A DNA stretch of 50,869 bases from a virus (IMGVR_UViG_3300050026_000797:1-50869); one strand, 5' to 3'. Positions 1 to 11,500 are shown, numbered from the stretch's first letter. Notes: generated by a model not told the origin, from the letters alone. Numbers and translations are program-made.

Positions 1-655
1 GCTCGTCTTGCCCAAAGATGGCTGACAGGTTAAGGCCAACATGCGCCGGTTTAGCTAGATCAATTGCAGTATATAAGTCGTTTGTGATGGTTTGAAGGGT
101 GCTGATCGTCCCGGAAATGGTGGCCTCACCGGCTGCAAAATTAATTAAAGAGCCAGAATCGCTCCCAGCCACTTGAACGGAAATTTGTAGCGTGTTGCGG
201 TCTGTCGCGTCATAAACTCCGTTTCCAATTAGTTTGTATAGTTCCTGGACAACAATACTCTGCCCCGTATAGGCTTGGATGATGTTTTCTAACGTTACTA
301 CCCGACACCCTGTCTGGAACGCCTTGACCAAGTTCACCACAAGACTCAGGTAATCCTGATCATACTGACCTGGGTAGGGTGAGTTTCGACTGATAAACAA
401 CACATCTCCCCACTGCCTCTTCGCATCCGGAGGAGTTAGATTTGCAGGGTTCTTTCCAATGATGTCGTAGGTGTGGGCGTATTCCAGACGAGCCAATTCG
501 GTAGCTACATTACGCAGCAGGGAGCCCCAGATGGTCTGATCCGTCTGGCTGATGTAAAAGTTTGGAACGTTGCCAAGCAGATAGTTAAACTCTGAGTCCT
601 CGTATTGAATCAAGGCATCTCGGGACTGGTTGTAGAGTTGGTCAGGGTTCGCCAT
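1..655 (-). CDS. Baseplate/tail structural protein, 3' end outside window
   Basis: An open frame runs from an ATG at 655 (a second ATG sits directly before it at 658) to the window edge without a stop, so at least 218 residues are present and the C-terminus is missing. The visible N-terminus begins MANPDQLYNQSRD and contains the stretch WGSLLRNVATELARLEYAH, a pattern I associate with phage baseplate-type proteins. AAGG lies just upstream and best fits the inner ATG. It follows the 142-aa gene in the same leftward block as the baseplate J-like gene. The structural role is inferred from context and that motif; no catalytic motif is visible. Confidence 0.6.
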   Translation of the reverse strand, partial: MANPDQLYNQSRDALIQYEDSEFNYLLGNVPNFYISQTDQTIWGSLLRNVATELARLEYAHTYDIIGKNPANLTPPDAKRQWGDVLFISRNSPYPGQYDQDYLSLVVNLVKAFQTGCRVVTLENIIQAYTGQSIVVQELYKLIGNGVYDATDRNTLQISVQVAGSDSGSLINFAAGEATISGTISTLQTITNDLYTAIDLAKPAHVGLNLSAIFGQDE

Positions 656-687
656 CATTACCTTCAAAGAAGCATTAAAAAGTTCTA

Positions 688-1116
688 CTACAGAATCTGT
701 TCGCCTTCCACATTTTTATTTTCGTCTAAATGAAACACGAAAACTTCAGAGGGATAACTATTTTTCCATCTCAGCCCATTTATAGAAGCCTCACCATGCT
801 TCAACATGTTGGTCATACTGTACAAAGCTACCACTAAATATGGCTGCATGTAAGCCTGTTGAAGTGCATCCACTAAAAAGTAGCGACCTTTTCGTGTGGG
901 AATAGTGATGCTTTTGACTCTCTCAATTCCTCCACCCCGCATGAACTTACTAGCCATGACCAAATGTCCACTGAATAGGTGCTTTACTTTTTCCTCATCT
1001 GGATAGCCATCCTGCCACCCCCACTCATATGTAAAGCAAGAGTCTAGAAGGGCTTTTAGCCTCTCACTAAGAAGCCCCTTCTCAATTAGGGCTTTGAGAC
1101 TCTCGTTGCGTTTCAT
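688..1116 (-). CDS. Conserved-looking hypothetical protein in baseplate block
   Basis: 142 residues with a charged N-terminal helix region (MKRNESLKALIEKGLLSERL) and no signal peptide or membrane segment. I do not recognise the family. Its ATG overlaps the stop of the baseplate J-like gene (ATGA at 1113-1116), so the two are probably translationally coupled. The downstream structural gene starts 30 bases on. Co-translation suggests a virion or assembly role, but nothing in the protein proves it. Confidence 0.75.
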   Translation of the reverse strand: MKRNESLKALIEKGLLSERLKALLDSCFTYEWGWQDGYPDEEKVKHLFSGHLVMASKFMRGGGIERVKSITIPTRKGRYFLVDALQQAYMQPYLVVALYSMTNMLKHGEASINGLRWKNSYPSEVFVFHLDENKNVEGEQIL

Positions 1117-4100
1117 GAGGTTGTGTAAGAAATCGTTACCGAACCAAGAGTCAGATACTCGGTGGAGCTAAGGGTAATGTCTCGATATCCACCCTCACGC
1201 CATGCCTGATAAGTTACCTTAAAGCTGAAATCAGAGGGGGTCACATATTTGTTGGAGAGGTAGGATGGGAAAGTGGCAATGATACAGCCTTCGTATACGG
1301 AGGGAATGGGAGTGATGGAGTTAATCTGATCTTCTACTCCGATGATGTAGAACGCTCCATCCAGGGCCGTGGTGCTGGTAGGTGGGTTCTGAACCAAATC
1401 CATCACACTGCTTGCCCGTCTGAACTGGTCTCCTTCATACAGCATCCCAACGTATGCGTCTGGGAGGCCCCCAGAGGGGATGGTCTGATCAGGTAGGACG
1501 TTGGCCGTGGTTGAGAGTATCCATGTGTTAGCGGCGAAGGGAAGGCTGCCAAAGGTGGTGTCCTGGGTGATAGGTAGCCATGTAGTGCCGGTTGGGATGA
1601 TAATCCCAACATCGTATGACCCATCCGACTTAGCTAGTTTGGTCAGTGGGACGATGACATTGGCAATCCCCGGAATAGATTTCACTTGCCTGATTACCTC
1701 TGACTGGGTTACAGTGCTGTTTGCGTTACTCAGCACCACACCTAGAACCGTTCTAATCTGCCCATCCATGACCACTGAGGTCACATTTGGGTTAAGTTCC
1801 ACTGATAATATGATATCCACCGCATTTGCCATCATCTGCTTAATCAGCACATCTCCTCCCGCATTTTTGGTTTGGGAGATAGCGTTGGCCACTTGTTCGA
1901 TGTAGCCGGGGTAGCCGGTGGTGATTGAGAACATTTCGTTGTAGAAGTAAGAAACCAGAACAGAAGACTTGTCTGGGATTCGACCTGTTAGGACTCTAGC
2001 CACATATGCTTGGTAAGTGTTCTGATCAATGGTCAGATTGTAATCCTGTCCTTCCACCATTACAGTTGGTCCTGATCCATTATCATAAGTCACTTTAATA
2101 TAACGATTTTGTTTAGGAATGAAAGCAGAGATCAAAGTGGAGTCCATCGAAAGCATTGTGTAGCCATAGGACTCTGGAATCCATACATTTTGAATAAATC
2201 CTGGGTTAGCGAGGGGAACAAATGTGGACCCAGTGAGAGTTTGGGCTTCTCCGGTAACCAGAGTGCAATACTCATGCAGCGTGTATTTGTTGTAGCCAAT
2301 CAACAGGGCCTGACCCAGGGGGATGCTTCCCGTAGGGAGTCGCTGAATGCTGTAGGCGTTATAGTTGCAAATTGGAGCAACTTGAGGACTGATTACGGCT
2401 GGATTCCCAGAATACGCGCTAAGTCCAGTGGGGATGATGGTATAATCCACATTCAACTTGTAAACAGTGCTCAGATCCGCAGACCGCACTGAGTTGATTC
2501 CATATACACGACCCTGGTTGTCCAGACTTACTTGTATATCCGTGTCAATGGGCATGATGGAAGGGCCACCGGTTTGAAAGGCAAAGGGGACCAGAGAACC
2601 AGGAGCTACCCCAGGCATAGTGGAGAGGACGATTGGGGTGATATTTGAGTAGGTCGCATTTGCAGTGGTGTCAATTTGAACCAAATCATTGGCTTCATTT
2701 GAGAACCCGTTTAACAGGGGGTCTTGGCTATGAATTAGTCTTACCCCTAGCGGAGAAAGAGTCCCACTATTCCCGTTTCCTGTGACACTATAGACCGTTG
2801 AAACCGGCTGAGCCGTAGGGTACCGTTGAAGTGGAGTCTGCATTCTAAACCACCCCACAATTGAAATATTGGCAGCCTGGGGAGCCAGAAGGGCAATAAT
2901 CATCTGGTTGGTTTGATTCACCCCATTAAGTTGGAATATTTGATACTGTTCATTCGCCCCACCGGCATTGATAAGCTGGTAGCAAAGTTCTGTTGGGTTT
3001 AAGTATACGGTGTTAGTGAGAGGGTCCACCTTGCAAGTTTGCACACCAAAGAAAATCTGGTTTGCTCCCTGTGTGGCAACGATTTCTACGGGAGTGTAAA
3101 TAGCATTTGAAAGTGCAGTAGTGGGCTTGATAGCGAGAAGAGCTTTGCTAGAAATCTGTAATGGAACATAGCTGACAAAACTTCTATATGTTGAAGAGCT
3201 ACTCCCCCAAGTGAATACCTGTCCATCAGTCTGTTGAGAATCGCTTGCTCCCCTTACATAGATATCCACACAACCAAATATATGCTTTCCACCTCCGGCC
3301 ATTGTAGGCTGGATGAGCCAGTCTCGAAGCATTTCCACATCACCGGCAGCTACTACGTTTGCTCCGATGATCCCTGGAGTGGCCAACGCAGTGTTCAAAT
3401 AACCTAGCCGACTACCACTATCCACTCCAACAACCATACGATTCTTGATCATAACCGCATAAGATGAATTGGATTGTTGGTCTGTGCCATATGTGGCTGG
3501 CCCTTGGTTGATACAAAGCCAGCCGGAGGGTAACCCTGAAGCCTGTGTAATCGCACCCGCACCCACGTTTCCAATGGACCCCACTACTGTGCATTCTGCT
3601 GGGACATTCACACTCCACCAATTATTGGCCGAATTATAGATTGAGCTAATGCTCTGTGGGGTAACAACCGCTGATCCCACCGCAGAGAAGGTCACCGCTG
3701 GTGCCTGACTGTTACCAATAGAGGAAAAAGTCATTGCTGATTGGGTGAACGACACTTCCGTGGTGGGCTTGGTGTAGGTAAAGAGGGTCATCATGACCAC
3801 TGATTGAGTGGCCCCACCTCTTGGAACCCCCGCTCTTTCTCCAAGAATATCGAACTGTTTGTTAATCAAAAGCTGAGTATTAGACGCAGATAAGTTCCAT
3901 GCGGTAGCGATTTGAGATTTGAATGGACTGGTGTTGAATGGGTCTGAAATGCCATCCCCGTCATAGTCATCAATCGTTGCCATCGCACTGATTGATTGAG
4001 AGCAACGACCAAACCATTCCCTCACAGATTGCTGAGAAAGCTCCAAACTGATTGGGTCAATGTGAAGATCCCTAAGCTCGGATCTAGGAGTCAAATCCAA

Positions 4101-4973
4101 TTGTGGGTAGTTTGCCATCGCAGAACTAATTAAGCGTGAGGCGATGTCTTCTTTCTGCTGAAGATACTGGTAATCATAAGGACTTACTTGCCGCAAGTCA
4201 ACGAAACCTAATTGGAAGGGACCGTTGAAATTGGACTCGTAAACTGTGTTTGTTGTTGGATCCTGCACCACTGTAGAAAGAACAGCGTAGAAGTAACTAG
4301 CTCCTCCAGCAATCGACTGAGGAAATATGACCGAACTGAAGCTCACAGGAGTGGTAGTGGCAGTGGTGGTTGTGGTAGTCTGGTTATCCACCACTGCTGT
4401 GGAAGTGGTGGAGCTAGTAATGCTATTAATGGCTCTTGTTATTTGGGTTACCAATGGGCCATACTGTTGGTAGGGGACGTTGATCCCCGTTGAATCAGTG
4501 CTATACTGCACTCGAACACCCATGAAACCAGGAGTGGTGGGGAGCACCCATTCCAATTGCGCTTGATTCAACCCGTTATAGGTAGCTACCCCAGATGGGG
4601 GATTAAGAACTGGAAGAACCCCTGTGAGTCCTGTGTAGACTATTCCAAATGAGGCGGTGGGGGTTGCGAAGGCTTGACCTGGAAGCGGTGGGTTAGATAT
4701 ATCATAGTTCGTCCCAACAGCTAAAACCTGGATTACCGAAGATGAGGGAGTCAAACCCGTTACGCTTATAGTAAATTGATTGAAGCCTCCGATCAGGGTG
4801 GGTGAGGTGGAAGGAAAGGTGCCCCCCTCAATCGATACAGTTACTGCAATTACAGCCGTGGGGGCATTGTATACTAAATCTATTCCGTTTGTGTCTATAC
4901 CAAGCTCTTGACCGGTCACTATGGGGCTAATGAGGGTCAAGGGGCTTAGGGTAACTTGGGGTATGACTGTCAT
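1113..4973 (-). CDS. Baseplate J-like protein with N-terminal FN3-like domains
   Basis: 1286 residues. The first ~260 residues are Thr/Ser/Pro-rich beta-type sequence resembling two fibronectin-III-like domains (for example YNGLNQAQLEWVLPTTP). Around residues 300-385 are RDLHIDPISLELS, a calcium-loop-like DYDGDGISDPF and FDILGERAGVPR, a combination typical of phage baseplate J/gp6-like wedge proteins. The C-terminal ~150 residues (GGDVLIKQMMANAVDIILSV, then VIRQVKSIPGIANVIV) match the usual J-type C-terminal alpha/beta domain. It would form part of the baseplate wedge. The AGAGG upstream of the ATG acts as ribosome binding site. Family assignment is by pattern, not alignment. Confidence 0.65.
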   Translation of the reverse strand: MTVIPQVTLSPLTLISPIVTGQELGIDTNGIDLVYNAPTAVIAVTVSIEGGTFPSTSPTLIGGFNQFTISVTGLTPSSSVIQVLAVGTNYDISNPPLPGQAFATPTASFGIVYTGLTGVLPVLNPPSGVATYNGLNQAQLEWVLPTTPGFMGVRVQYSTDSTGINVPYQQYGPLVTQITRAINSITSSTTSTAVVDNQTTTTTTATTTPVSFSSVIFPQSIAGGASYFYAVLSTVVQDPTTNTVYESNFNGPFQLGFVDLRQVSPYDYQYLQQKEDIASRLISSAMANYPQLDLTPRSELRDLHIDPISLELSQQSVREWFGRCSQSISAMATIDDYDGDGISDPFNTSPFKSQIATAWNLSASNTQLLINKQFDILGERAGVPRGGATQSVVMMTLFTYTKPTTEVSFTQSAMTFSSIGNSQAPAVTFSAVGSAVVTPQSISSIYNSANNWWSVNVPAECTVVGSIGNVGAGAITQASGLPSGWLCINQGPATYGTDQQSNSSYAVMIKNRMVVGVDSGSRLGYLNTALATPGIIGANVVAAGDVEMLRDWLIQPTMAGGGKHIFGCVDIYVRGASDSQQTDGQVFTWGSSSSTYRSFVSYVPLQISSKALLAIKPTTALSNAIYTPVEIVATQGANQIFFGVQTCKVDPLTNTVYLNPTELCYQLINAGGANEQYQIFQLNGVNQTNQMIIALLAPQAANISIVGWFRMQTPLQRYPTAQPVSTVYSVTGNGNSGTLSPLGVRLIHSQDPLLNGFSNEANDLVQIDTTANATYSNITPIVLSTMPGVAPGSLVPFAFQTGGPSIMPIDTDIQVSLDNQGRVYGINSVRSADLSTVYKLNVDYTIIPTGLSAYSGNPAVISPQVAPICNYNAYSIQRLPTGSIPLGQALLIGYNKYTLHEYCTLVTGEAQTLTGSTFVPLANPGFIQNVWIPESYGYTMLSMDSTLISAFIPKQNRYIKVTYDNGSGPTVMVEGQDYNLTIDQNTYQAYVARVLTGRIPDKSSVLVSYFYNEMFSITTGYPGYIEQVANAISQTKNAGGDVLIKQMMANAVDIILSVELNPNVTSVVMDGQIRTVLGVVLSNANSTVTQSEVIRQVKSIPGIANVIVPLTKLAKSDGSYDVGIIIPTGTTWLPITQDTTFGSLPFAANTWILSTTANVLPDQTIPSGGLPDAYVGMLYEGDQFRRASSVMDLVQNPPTSTTALDGAFYIIGVEDQINSITPIPSVYEGCIIATFPSYLSNKYVTPSDFSFKVTYQAWREGGYRDITLSSTEYLTLGSVTISYTTS

Positions 4974-4983
4974 TCTCGGCCTC

Positions 4984-5763
4984 TTAATTCTGAATGTTGT
5001 TGTTGGTGGTTTGAAGTGTGAAACTCAAGGGAAGGGGACGAGGGGTGCCGTAAGAGGAGACCATCATATTTGTTGTAATAATAGTGGGGTCCTCAGTATT
5101 CCTTACTGAACTAATACTCTCAATATCCTTCAACACTTCCTGTGGGGTCAATACCTGCACATTTTTTTGAGCTAGCTGTATCCTCTTCAGATTATCCAGT
5201 GCGTTTGAACACTCATTAGAGATATCATCCTCAGTTCCTAGAAACTTTTGTCCAATGAAGTTTTTTAATTGAGAGGTAAAGGCAGGATAAAATATACAGT
5301 TGGAAGTTAAGAGAAACTTGTAAATGCGCTGAACAAGTTTGTAGAACTCCCATACATGTAGGAAGGATCCATTTTGGGCAATCGTGTAGTCATTTACTTT
5401 ATTGAACCCGTTGCACTTCAAACAGTAGGCTGCAACTGTGATATATTGAATCTCTATGACCGGGTTGGTCAACCGCATCGACTGTCGAAACATGATCTTA
5501 GAGAGTTGAGCGGAGGCGGGAAAAGAGGTATCAGGCCATACATCCCAACCGTATTGCGGATGATTTTGAGGAATCTCCACACCTGAAATGAACACCTTTA
5601 CCGAGGCTTTGGCACTCACCGTTCCCCTGATATGAATAGCATCCTGGTAGGCATTGGGGCTGGCATAGAGAAGAGTTTTAATATCCGTTAAATCAACCGT
5701 CATCCTCTCCTTCACTTGGAGGTGGTTGCAGGGGGATAGGCGCACATCAAAATCGTAGGACAT
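4984..5763 (-). CDS. Baseplate protein, gp25/W-like core with CxxC motif
   Basis: 259 residues. The middle part has CLKCNG, then VNDYTIAQNGSFLHVW and LVQRIYKFLLTSNCIFYPAF. A CxxCxG, an ND pair and then a leucine-rich helix ending in a (F/Y)xPxFG-like segment is the layout I associate with baseplate gp25-like proteins of large phages. Here the final motif reads FYPAFTSQLKNFIG. The N-terminal 100 residues are beta-rich and unrecognised. It lies 10 bases from the baseplate J-like gene, which supports a wedge role. The paired cysteines may bind a metal. Assignment is tentative. Confidence 0.5.
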   Translation of the reverse strand: MSYDFDVRLSPCNHLQVKERMTVDLTDIKTLLYASPNAYQDAIHIRGTVSAKASVKVFISGVEIPQNHPQYGWDVWPDTSFPASAQLSKIMFRQSMRLTNPVIEIQYITVAAYCLKCNGFNKVNDYTIAQNGSFLHVWEFYKLVQRIYKFLLTSNCIFYPAFTSQLKNFIGQKFLGTEDDISNECSNALDNLKRIQLAQKNVQVLTPQEVLKDIESISSVRNTEDPTIITTNMMVSSYGTPRPLPLSFTLQTTNNNIQN

Positions 5764-5802
5764 AGTTCTCTCAAAATAGCTCCGGATAGCCAGATAGTTG
5801 GA

Positions 5803-6495
5803 TTAGCTTCCGGCACCCGCCTGTTGAGGGGTACCCGGAATTGCAGCCCCACTGGATAGGTGGCTGAATTGAGAGAGTTCCCATGCGGTCGGCTGATCTA
5901 ACTGATTGACACGGAAGTAAGGCCCAGGAATTGAAATGTTGTTTACACCTACAACTGGAGTTTTGATGTCATCAACAAGAACATTCTGATACTCATTCTT
6001 TCCAAACATAGTGGTTAACTCAGTCTGAAGCAATGGGACTTGAATTTCCGCATCATTATGTAAATTGGCCATGTCTTCATGCCGCTCTATATGGTTCCGT
6101 AACCAATTCATCCAGAACATCCCCTCATCATCACGCTGTAACATATACTGATAATAATTTTTTATCTTGCTCATGTTTACGGCACTGAGTTGGTCATTCC
6201 CGTTCACATAGGTAAAGTGGCCACTCGGTCCAGGCTGCCACTCTGCTTTTTGAAAACTAGGAAGCATTGGCTGTGGGGCAGATATATCGGGATATTCAGT
6301 CGCATAATATTTTTCCAGCAAACCAGCCGACTTTCTCAACTGGTTCGCTCTGATTTGATACCATGCCATAGCCAGAGGTTGATTTGGGCTATTCCTGGTA
6401 ATCCAGGTGTTCAGAGAATCATTTTGAGTTTGGGACATGTGTCCCAAGAAATTGAAGGGAGGACCGGGCAGGGCGTAATTATACGGAGATGTCAT
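5803..6495 (-). CDS. Hypothetical structural-region protein
   Basis: 230 residues, rich in aromatic residues and glutamine, with no signal peptide, membrane helix or recognisable catalytic motif. The C-terminus is a low-complexity Gly/Ala/Pro/Gln tail (GAAIPGTPQQAGAGS). GAGGATTAA precedes the ATG and supports the start. Its position between the gp25-like gene and the large fibre-like genes makes a tail or baseplate component likely by context only. Confidence 0.7.
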   Translation of the reverse strand: MTSPYNYALPGPPFNFLGHMSQTQNDSLNTWITRNSPNQPLAMAWYQIRANQLRKSAGLLEKYYATEYPDISAPQPMLPSFQKAEWQPGPSGHFTYVNGNDQLSAVNMSKIKNYYQYMLQRDDEGMFWMNWLRNHIERHEDMANLHNDAEIQVPLLQTELTTMFGKNEYQNVLVDDIKTPVVGVNNISIPGPYFRVNQLDQPTAWELSQFSHLSSGAAIPGTPQQAGAGS

Positions 6496-6505
6496 TTAAT
6501 CCTCA

Positions 6506-8584
6506 CTAATAACCCCGACCATTATCATTATATGGAGGAGCGGGGGCAATCTCCACAGCTTCCACGGCTAGTAATACGTTGAGAGGTGCATCAAACATGC
6601 CGGATTTGGCGTGAATGGTGATATTGTAGCCTGGGCTGGGTGGCGCACCATTGGCCGTAGCGGTCAGTGTGGTAGTCAATGCGGTCCCCCCTGGCAGTAA
6701 GCTGAGGGTGGTGGGTGCGAAAATGAAAGTTGTTCCAGAAGGCTGACCTGTGACAGTGAAATTCAAGGTGCCGACGAAGAGGAAGCGGGGGGTGTATTTG
6801 AGCACCCAAGCAACAGAAGAAGTCCCATCCTGGACAAACGTCTGGGTTGTTGCAGAGGTGGTGGAGACGGTGTAGTCTGGAATGGTACCACCGATAGCAC
6901 TCTGATCCGTAGAGAAGGCGATAGAGCCAGTCTGCACCTGTGTTTGCGAGGCTCCGGGGTCCAAATCGGTTGTCAATTTCCATGCGATTGTATGATTTCC
7001 AGTCGGAACAGAGAACTGAGTCGTATCGATAGATGCAAGACCCATAGCAATGTCTCCGTTCACAGGGTTGGTATAAGTTGTAGTCAGATTAGCAGTAACA
7101 AAGGATCCGCTATCAATCTGATACTGAATCAAGGAGACAACTTCTGGAGCCGCATTTACCACATTCTTTGGGTTCCAGTTGGGGGAGATATAGAAAAAAA
7201 CCGTGCCACTGAAATACAGATTGGTAGCTGGATTTCCCATATCATCAAACCACACGCCTGACGAATAGGAGTATTCATCCCCACCGACCAGAGCGTAAAT
7301 AGTGTAGGCTGTAGTGCTCCCAGTTAGGTTTCCATTGATATAAAAAGATCCAAACCAATTTGTATAAGGAACAGTTGGACCAGTTGCTGAATAGCCAATT
7401 GACCACTCTGGGTAAGCGTTCCCTGAGGGGTCTAGCAGCAGCGTGGATGTATCAAAATTTGCATAGTATTGCTGCTGATAAACATTGTCCTGTTGAGCAT
7501 TAATTACTATGGTTGGGGCTCCAACTTTTTCCATAGCCATAACGATTGTCCGATTATTGATACTCTGGAGTTTAGGACTAGAGTAAGAGGTTCCCGTAAC
7601 AAAATTGGCAGGCATAGCTACAATATTTACCGGAGCGGTCAGATCTGACAGAGTTCCAGAAGTGAGGGTTATCTGAGCTGTCAATCCTCCAGCGATGACA
7701 CTAGAGGTAGCGGTTACGATGCCGTGAATGACGTCAGTTCCGGAGCCCCCGACCAGTGTAGCAGCCGTTGTGGCAATGGGGATGGCTGAGGAAACTTCTG
7801 AGACAATACTGAAACTCCAACCACTAGATGGGTAGGTTAGAGCCTGGGTTACAATTGTGTCTCCACTCAGGTAAGTGGCATTCTCAGTGAAAGCAAAAAC
7901 GAGGCTCTGCATGGAGGAAGGTTGAGCAGCAATTGCCGTAGCGGTCATGCTCCACCCCGTGATCTGCCCATTCGCATTGGTGATTGGGGTGGGGGCTCCT
8001 AGAGTGACACCGCTCCCAGTAATGGAGGGTGAGAAGGTGGGGGACTGTGAGCTGTGCAGCCTTCTAACTAGAGACACCGTGATAACATGAGTCGCCCCAT
8101 CAGCTACGATGCTAGTCGGAGAAATGGAAGCAACTTGGGGCTGACAGAGAGCCCACACATCAAAAGTAAATTGAGAACCACCGGACCCAGGTCCATTTGC
8201 TCCAGAAGCTGGGGGGATAAATGTATAGAGGTCATACTGATTAGAATTACTTATAAAGGCGATATCAGTCAATGCGATTGAGACTGGAAAATTATCTGCC
8301 ATCGCTGGGTCCCAAGTGAATGGGGAGGTGGGACTCCCACCAATATATTGAAGCTGAGTGGTATCACTTACTGAATCATAAGCTATTTGTAATCTACCCT
8401 GCCCAGATCCCAGTGCCTTTGAAAACCCAATTACGTTATTTTGAAGGGCCAGTGGCTGTGTGGCGGATTGATTGGCTCCAGTTGCGTAAACTATCCCCGC
8501 CACTGTAGTGCTATTTGTCAAGTAAACATACCCCGAGTAACCTTCGAGGAGTGGAATGTATGGAACTGGATTAGTGGAAGACAT
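6506..8584 (-). CDS. Large Ser/Thr-rich virion protein
   Basis: 692 residues, almost entirely Thr/Ser/Gly/Pro-rich beta-strand-type sequence, as expected for Ig-like tail or fibre domains. A segment near residue 150 (ASISPTSIVADGATHVITVSL) looks like the start of an Ig-like fold, and the last ~100 residues (LNFTVTGQPSGTTFIFAPTT ...) resemble another. No catalytic motif is seen. GAGGAATTA precedes the ATG. It sits in a run of similar proteins and probably decorates the tail or contacts the host surface. Confidence 0.65.
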   Translation of the reverse strand: MSSTNPVPYIPLLEGYSGYVYLTNSTTVAGIVYATGANQSATQPLALQNNVIGFSKALGSGQGRLQIAYDSVSDTTQLQYIGGSPTSPFTWDPAMADNFPVSIALTDIAFISNSNQYDLYTFIPPASGANGPGSGGSQFTFDVWALCQPQVASISPTSIVADGATHVITVSLVRRLHSSQSPTFSPSITGSGVTLGAPTPITNANGQITGWSMTATAIAAQPSSMQSLVFAFTENATYLSGDTIVTQALTYPSSGWSFSIVSEVSSAIPIATTAATLVGGSGTDVIHGIVTATSSVIAGGLTAQITLTSGTLSDLTAPVNIVAMPANFVTGTSYSSPKLQSINNRTIVMAMEKVGAPTIVINAQQDNVYQQQYYANFDTSTLLLDPSGNAYPEWSIGYSATGPTVPYTNWFGSFYINGNLTGSTTAYTIYALVGGDEYSYSSGVWFDDMGNPATNLYFSGTVFFYISPNWNPKNVVNAAPEVVSLIQYQIDSGSFVTANLTTTYTNPVNGDIAMGLASIDTTQFSVPTGNHTIAWKLTTDLDPGASQTQVQTGSIAFSTDQSAIGGTIPDYTVSTTSATTQTFVQDGTSSVAWVLKYTPRFLFVGTLNFTVTGQPSGTTFIFAPTTLSLLPGGTALTTTLTATANGAPPSPGYNITIHAKSGMFDAPLNVLLAVEAVEIAPAPPYNDNGRGY

Positions 8585-8593
8585 TAATTCCTC

Positions 8594-11500
8594 TTAATAG
8601 GTTGGAAGAGCGACCAAGAAGCCCTGCAATATTGTTAATACTCCAGGATTAATGGTTTGGAATGAGAAGGTTCCACTGGCCTTGGCCCCATTGGCAGTAT
8701 TAATTAGTGTAATATCCAAGGAATTGCTTTGGATTCCAAGAGGAGCATTGGTCATATAACCATTTTGAAGCCCCTCAAATACTAGTTTAATAACGACAAT
8801 TCCAGTGCTGCTAATTGACTCGATAACCCCCACCATATTTGAGTAGGCTCCAGTGTTGCTATTGACAGTGGTAGTGACCTGAAGCTGAGAAGCTGTTACC
8901 CCGGCTGGGATGCCGCTTCCATAAATATAGAAGCTCTGGTTGGGTCGGGGATTGATGGCTTGAATGTCGCCAGGAACTAAACCGATTGTACCCAAGAAGC
9001 CGGTTTGCGACCCACTGATAGAGTCAGGTCCAGTTTGTAGCGCACCCAAAGGAGTGATGGTTTGCACCTGGAGATTCAAGGTTGCGCTGACGGTAGCTCC
9101 ATCCGAATCAGTAACGGTGAACTCAACTGGTTGATTGAAGAGCGCAGTTGTCCCTGTAGTGGCGAGAACCCCACCCTCTGAAAGACTAACTCCGGTGGGT
9201 AGCACAGAGGCTAGATTGCAACTGTTACTGAGTGACTGAGAAGAAGAGACTGTTTTTGGCAGAGTATCGGTTGGGGAAAGCTGGAAGGGGATGTTGATCA
9301 CGCCTCTGATGGTCTGGTTGGTAACCGTGTCGGTAACCTGGACGGTTCCAACGTAGTTGTAGAACAATGTCTTGGTCAAACCAGAAACGGCAGGAACGGT
9401 ATTTGTCAGAGTTGACCAAGGGAACAGACCGGTTCCAGAGTAGAGACCACTACCTCCCGTGGCTGACACTGTGTAGGTTCCGGTTGCTCCAGTAGTAGCC
9501 AGGGTTCCTGTTGCCGCAACCGTAACGGTCCACCCATTTGCCAACAGCCCACCACTTGCGGGGTCAGAACATTCCCAGACATAACCTGTTCCGCTCCCTC
9601 CGGTCGCAGCTAGCGTGTAACTAAAAGGCTGCCCGTTGGGGATAATGGGGAGTGAAGAGGTGGTGATGGCTAATGTAGTGTTAACAATAGTGATGCTAAA
9701 GGTTGCAGTGGTGGTATCACTGATCCCATCAGTCAGTTGGAAAGTGGTGTTGTAGGTTCCGGTCCCCGCCGTGATGTTACCAGCCGTGATGGTTCCGGCA
9801 GAGTTCATTGACATCCCAGACGGGAGGGGAGTAGTTGTGGCCCAGGTGAGAGGTAGGTTGTTACTAAATCCAGAAAGATTGAAGGAGTAGTTGGATCCCG
9901 TCTGGCCTTGTGGAAGATTTGGACCAGGGGTGAGGATATCCACGCTTTCGATAGAATTGAGAATGATATACCCATTAACCAGTCCACCCGCACTATCAGC
10001 CAGCGTGACTTCAACTGACACGTTATTCAACACAGCCGTGGTGACCCCGCTGATAAAAGCGGTTCCCCCCTGATCCACGCCATTGGCGTTGATCTGTAAA
10101 CCTGCTGGGGCTGAGGCTGGGTTGGAAAACAACCAAGTGTAGGGAAGGACTCCAGAGCCGGTGGCGGTCAGAGTGGCGGAATAGTTGCCACCTCTGGTGA
10201 TTGGTCCCACCCCCGATACATTAATTCCCAAGGGTGGGGGCTTGGGGACAACCGATAGATTAAACGGGGAGGAGGTTGTGTTGCTGCCTGAATCGGTAAC
10301 AGAAATGGTGATACCATACAGGACTGAAGCAGGGATTGGAAGGGTTGCCCCCGCTACGGTCCCGCTGATAATTCCGGTGCTGGTATTTAACGAAAGTCCG
10401 GTTGGTAAAGAAGGGGACACTCCCCAGACATAACCAGTTCCAGTGCCACCCTGTGCCAACAACTTGAGGCTGTAAGGGACATTCAATTCCACATTAGGTA
10501 GTGGGGAAGCATTGATTATAGTCAGAGCAGATTCCACCGTTACCTGAATGGCCTGATTAAAGATGTTGTCATCTGAGTCAGTCACGGTAAACGTGATGGA
10601 CTGAGCATAGCCTACATTTGAGGAGATACCACTTAGCAAACCGGTGGCACTTAAAGTAACCCCGCTTGGAAGAGTTCCCGAAGAGACGGTCCATGTGTAG
10701 CCACCCACCCCACCAACAGCGGTGAGTTGCTGGGAGTAGCTTTGAGTAGAGATGACGGAGGGGATGACAGTAGAGGTGATGGCAAGGGGGGCGATAAACG
10801 TTACTTCCAATCGCTTATAAATGTAGCCCTTCTTTCCAGTGCTGCTGATTGAGTTAACCCAGAAGTCAAAATAACCAGCTTCGGTGGGAGTGCCGGTGAT
10901 AAGCAGAGTGTTACCACTCGTTGTAATGGTGAGACCGGCTGGCATATTTCCGAAAATCACGGAACCGCTAGTCAGAGCATCGGTTGAGGTGGAGGTGATG
11001 AACCCATTGTAGACTGATCCCAGCTTTCCGATTGGAAGGCTCTCGATCAGTGTGTAGTCACTTGCAAAGAAGTTGAAGTTGATAGTGAAGGTTCCAACAA
11101 CAACGCCGCTCTGATTAACAAATTCGATGATTGCGGGAGAGGTGTTGGCACTTTCGACTGGTCCGTATATCAATCCGGTATGTTGATCCAGGCTCAATCC
11201 AGTGGGGAGAGAGGAGCCTGCTTGGACTCGAACATACCATGTCGCATCCCTGTCGTTATCTGGGGAGTTGAAGTAGGGCTTCTGGACGTTTAGAGTGAAG
11301 AAATCTCCTACGACCGCCGGAACGGTCATAACTGTGTTTGCTCCTAGATTTTCAAGGCTGCTCCCCGCATAGGGGATCGTGACATACGAGCGGTTGAGGG
11401 TGCCGATGACTTGGCTTGCTCTGATGAGAGGGATCTTTACATTGGCAATCGCGTTGATAGAAGTAGTTGGGGGTCCGGAAACTTCGATAAACTTGGATGG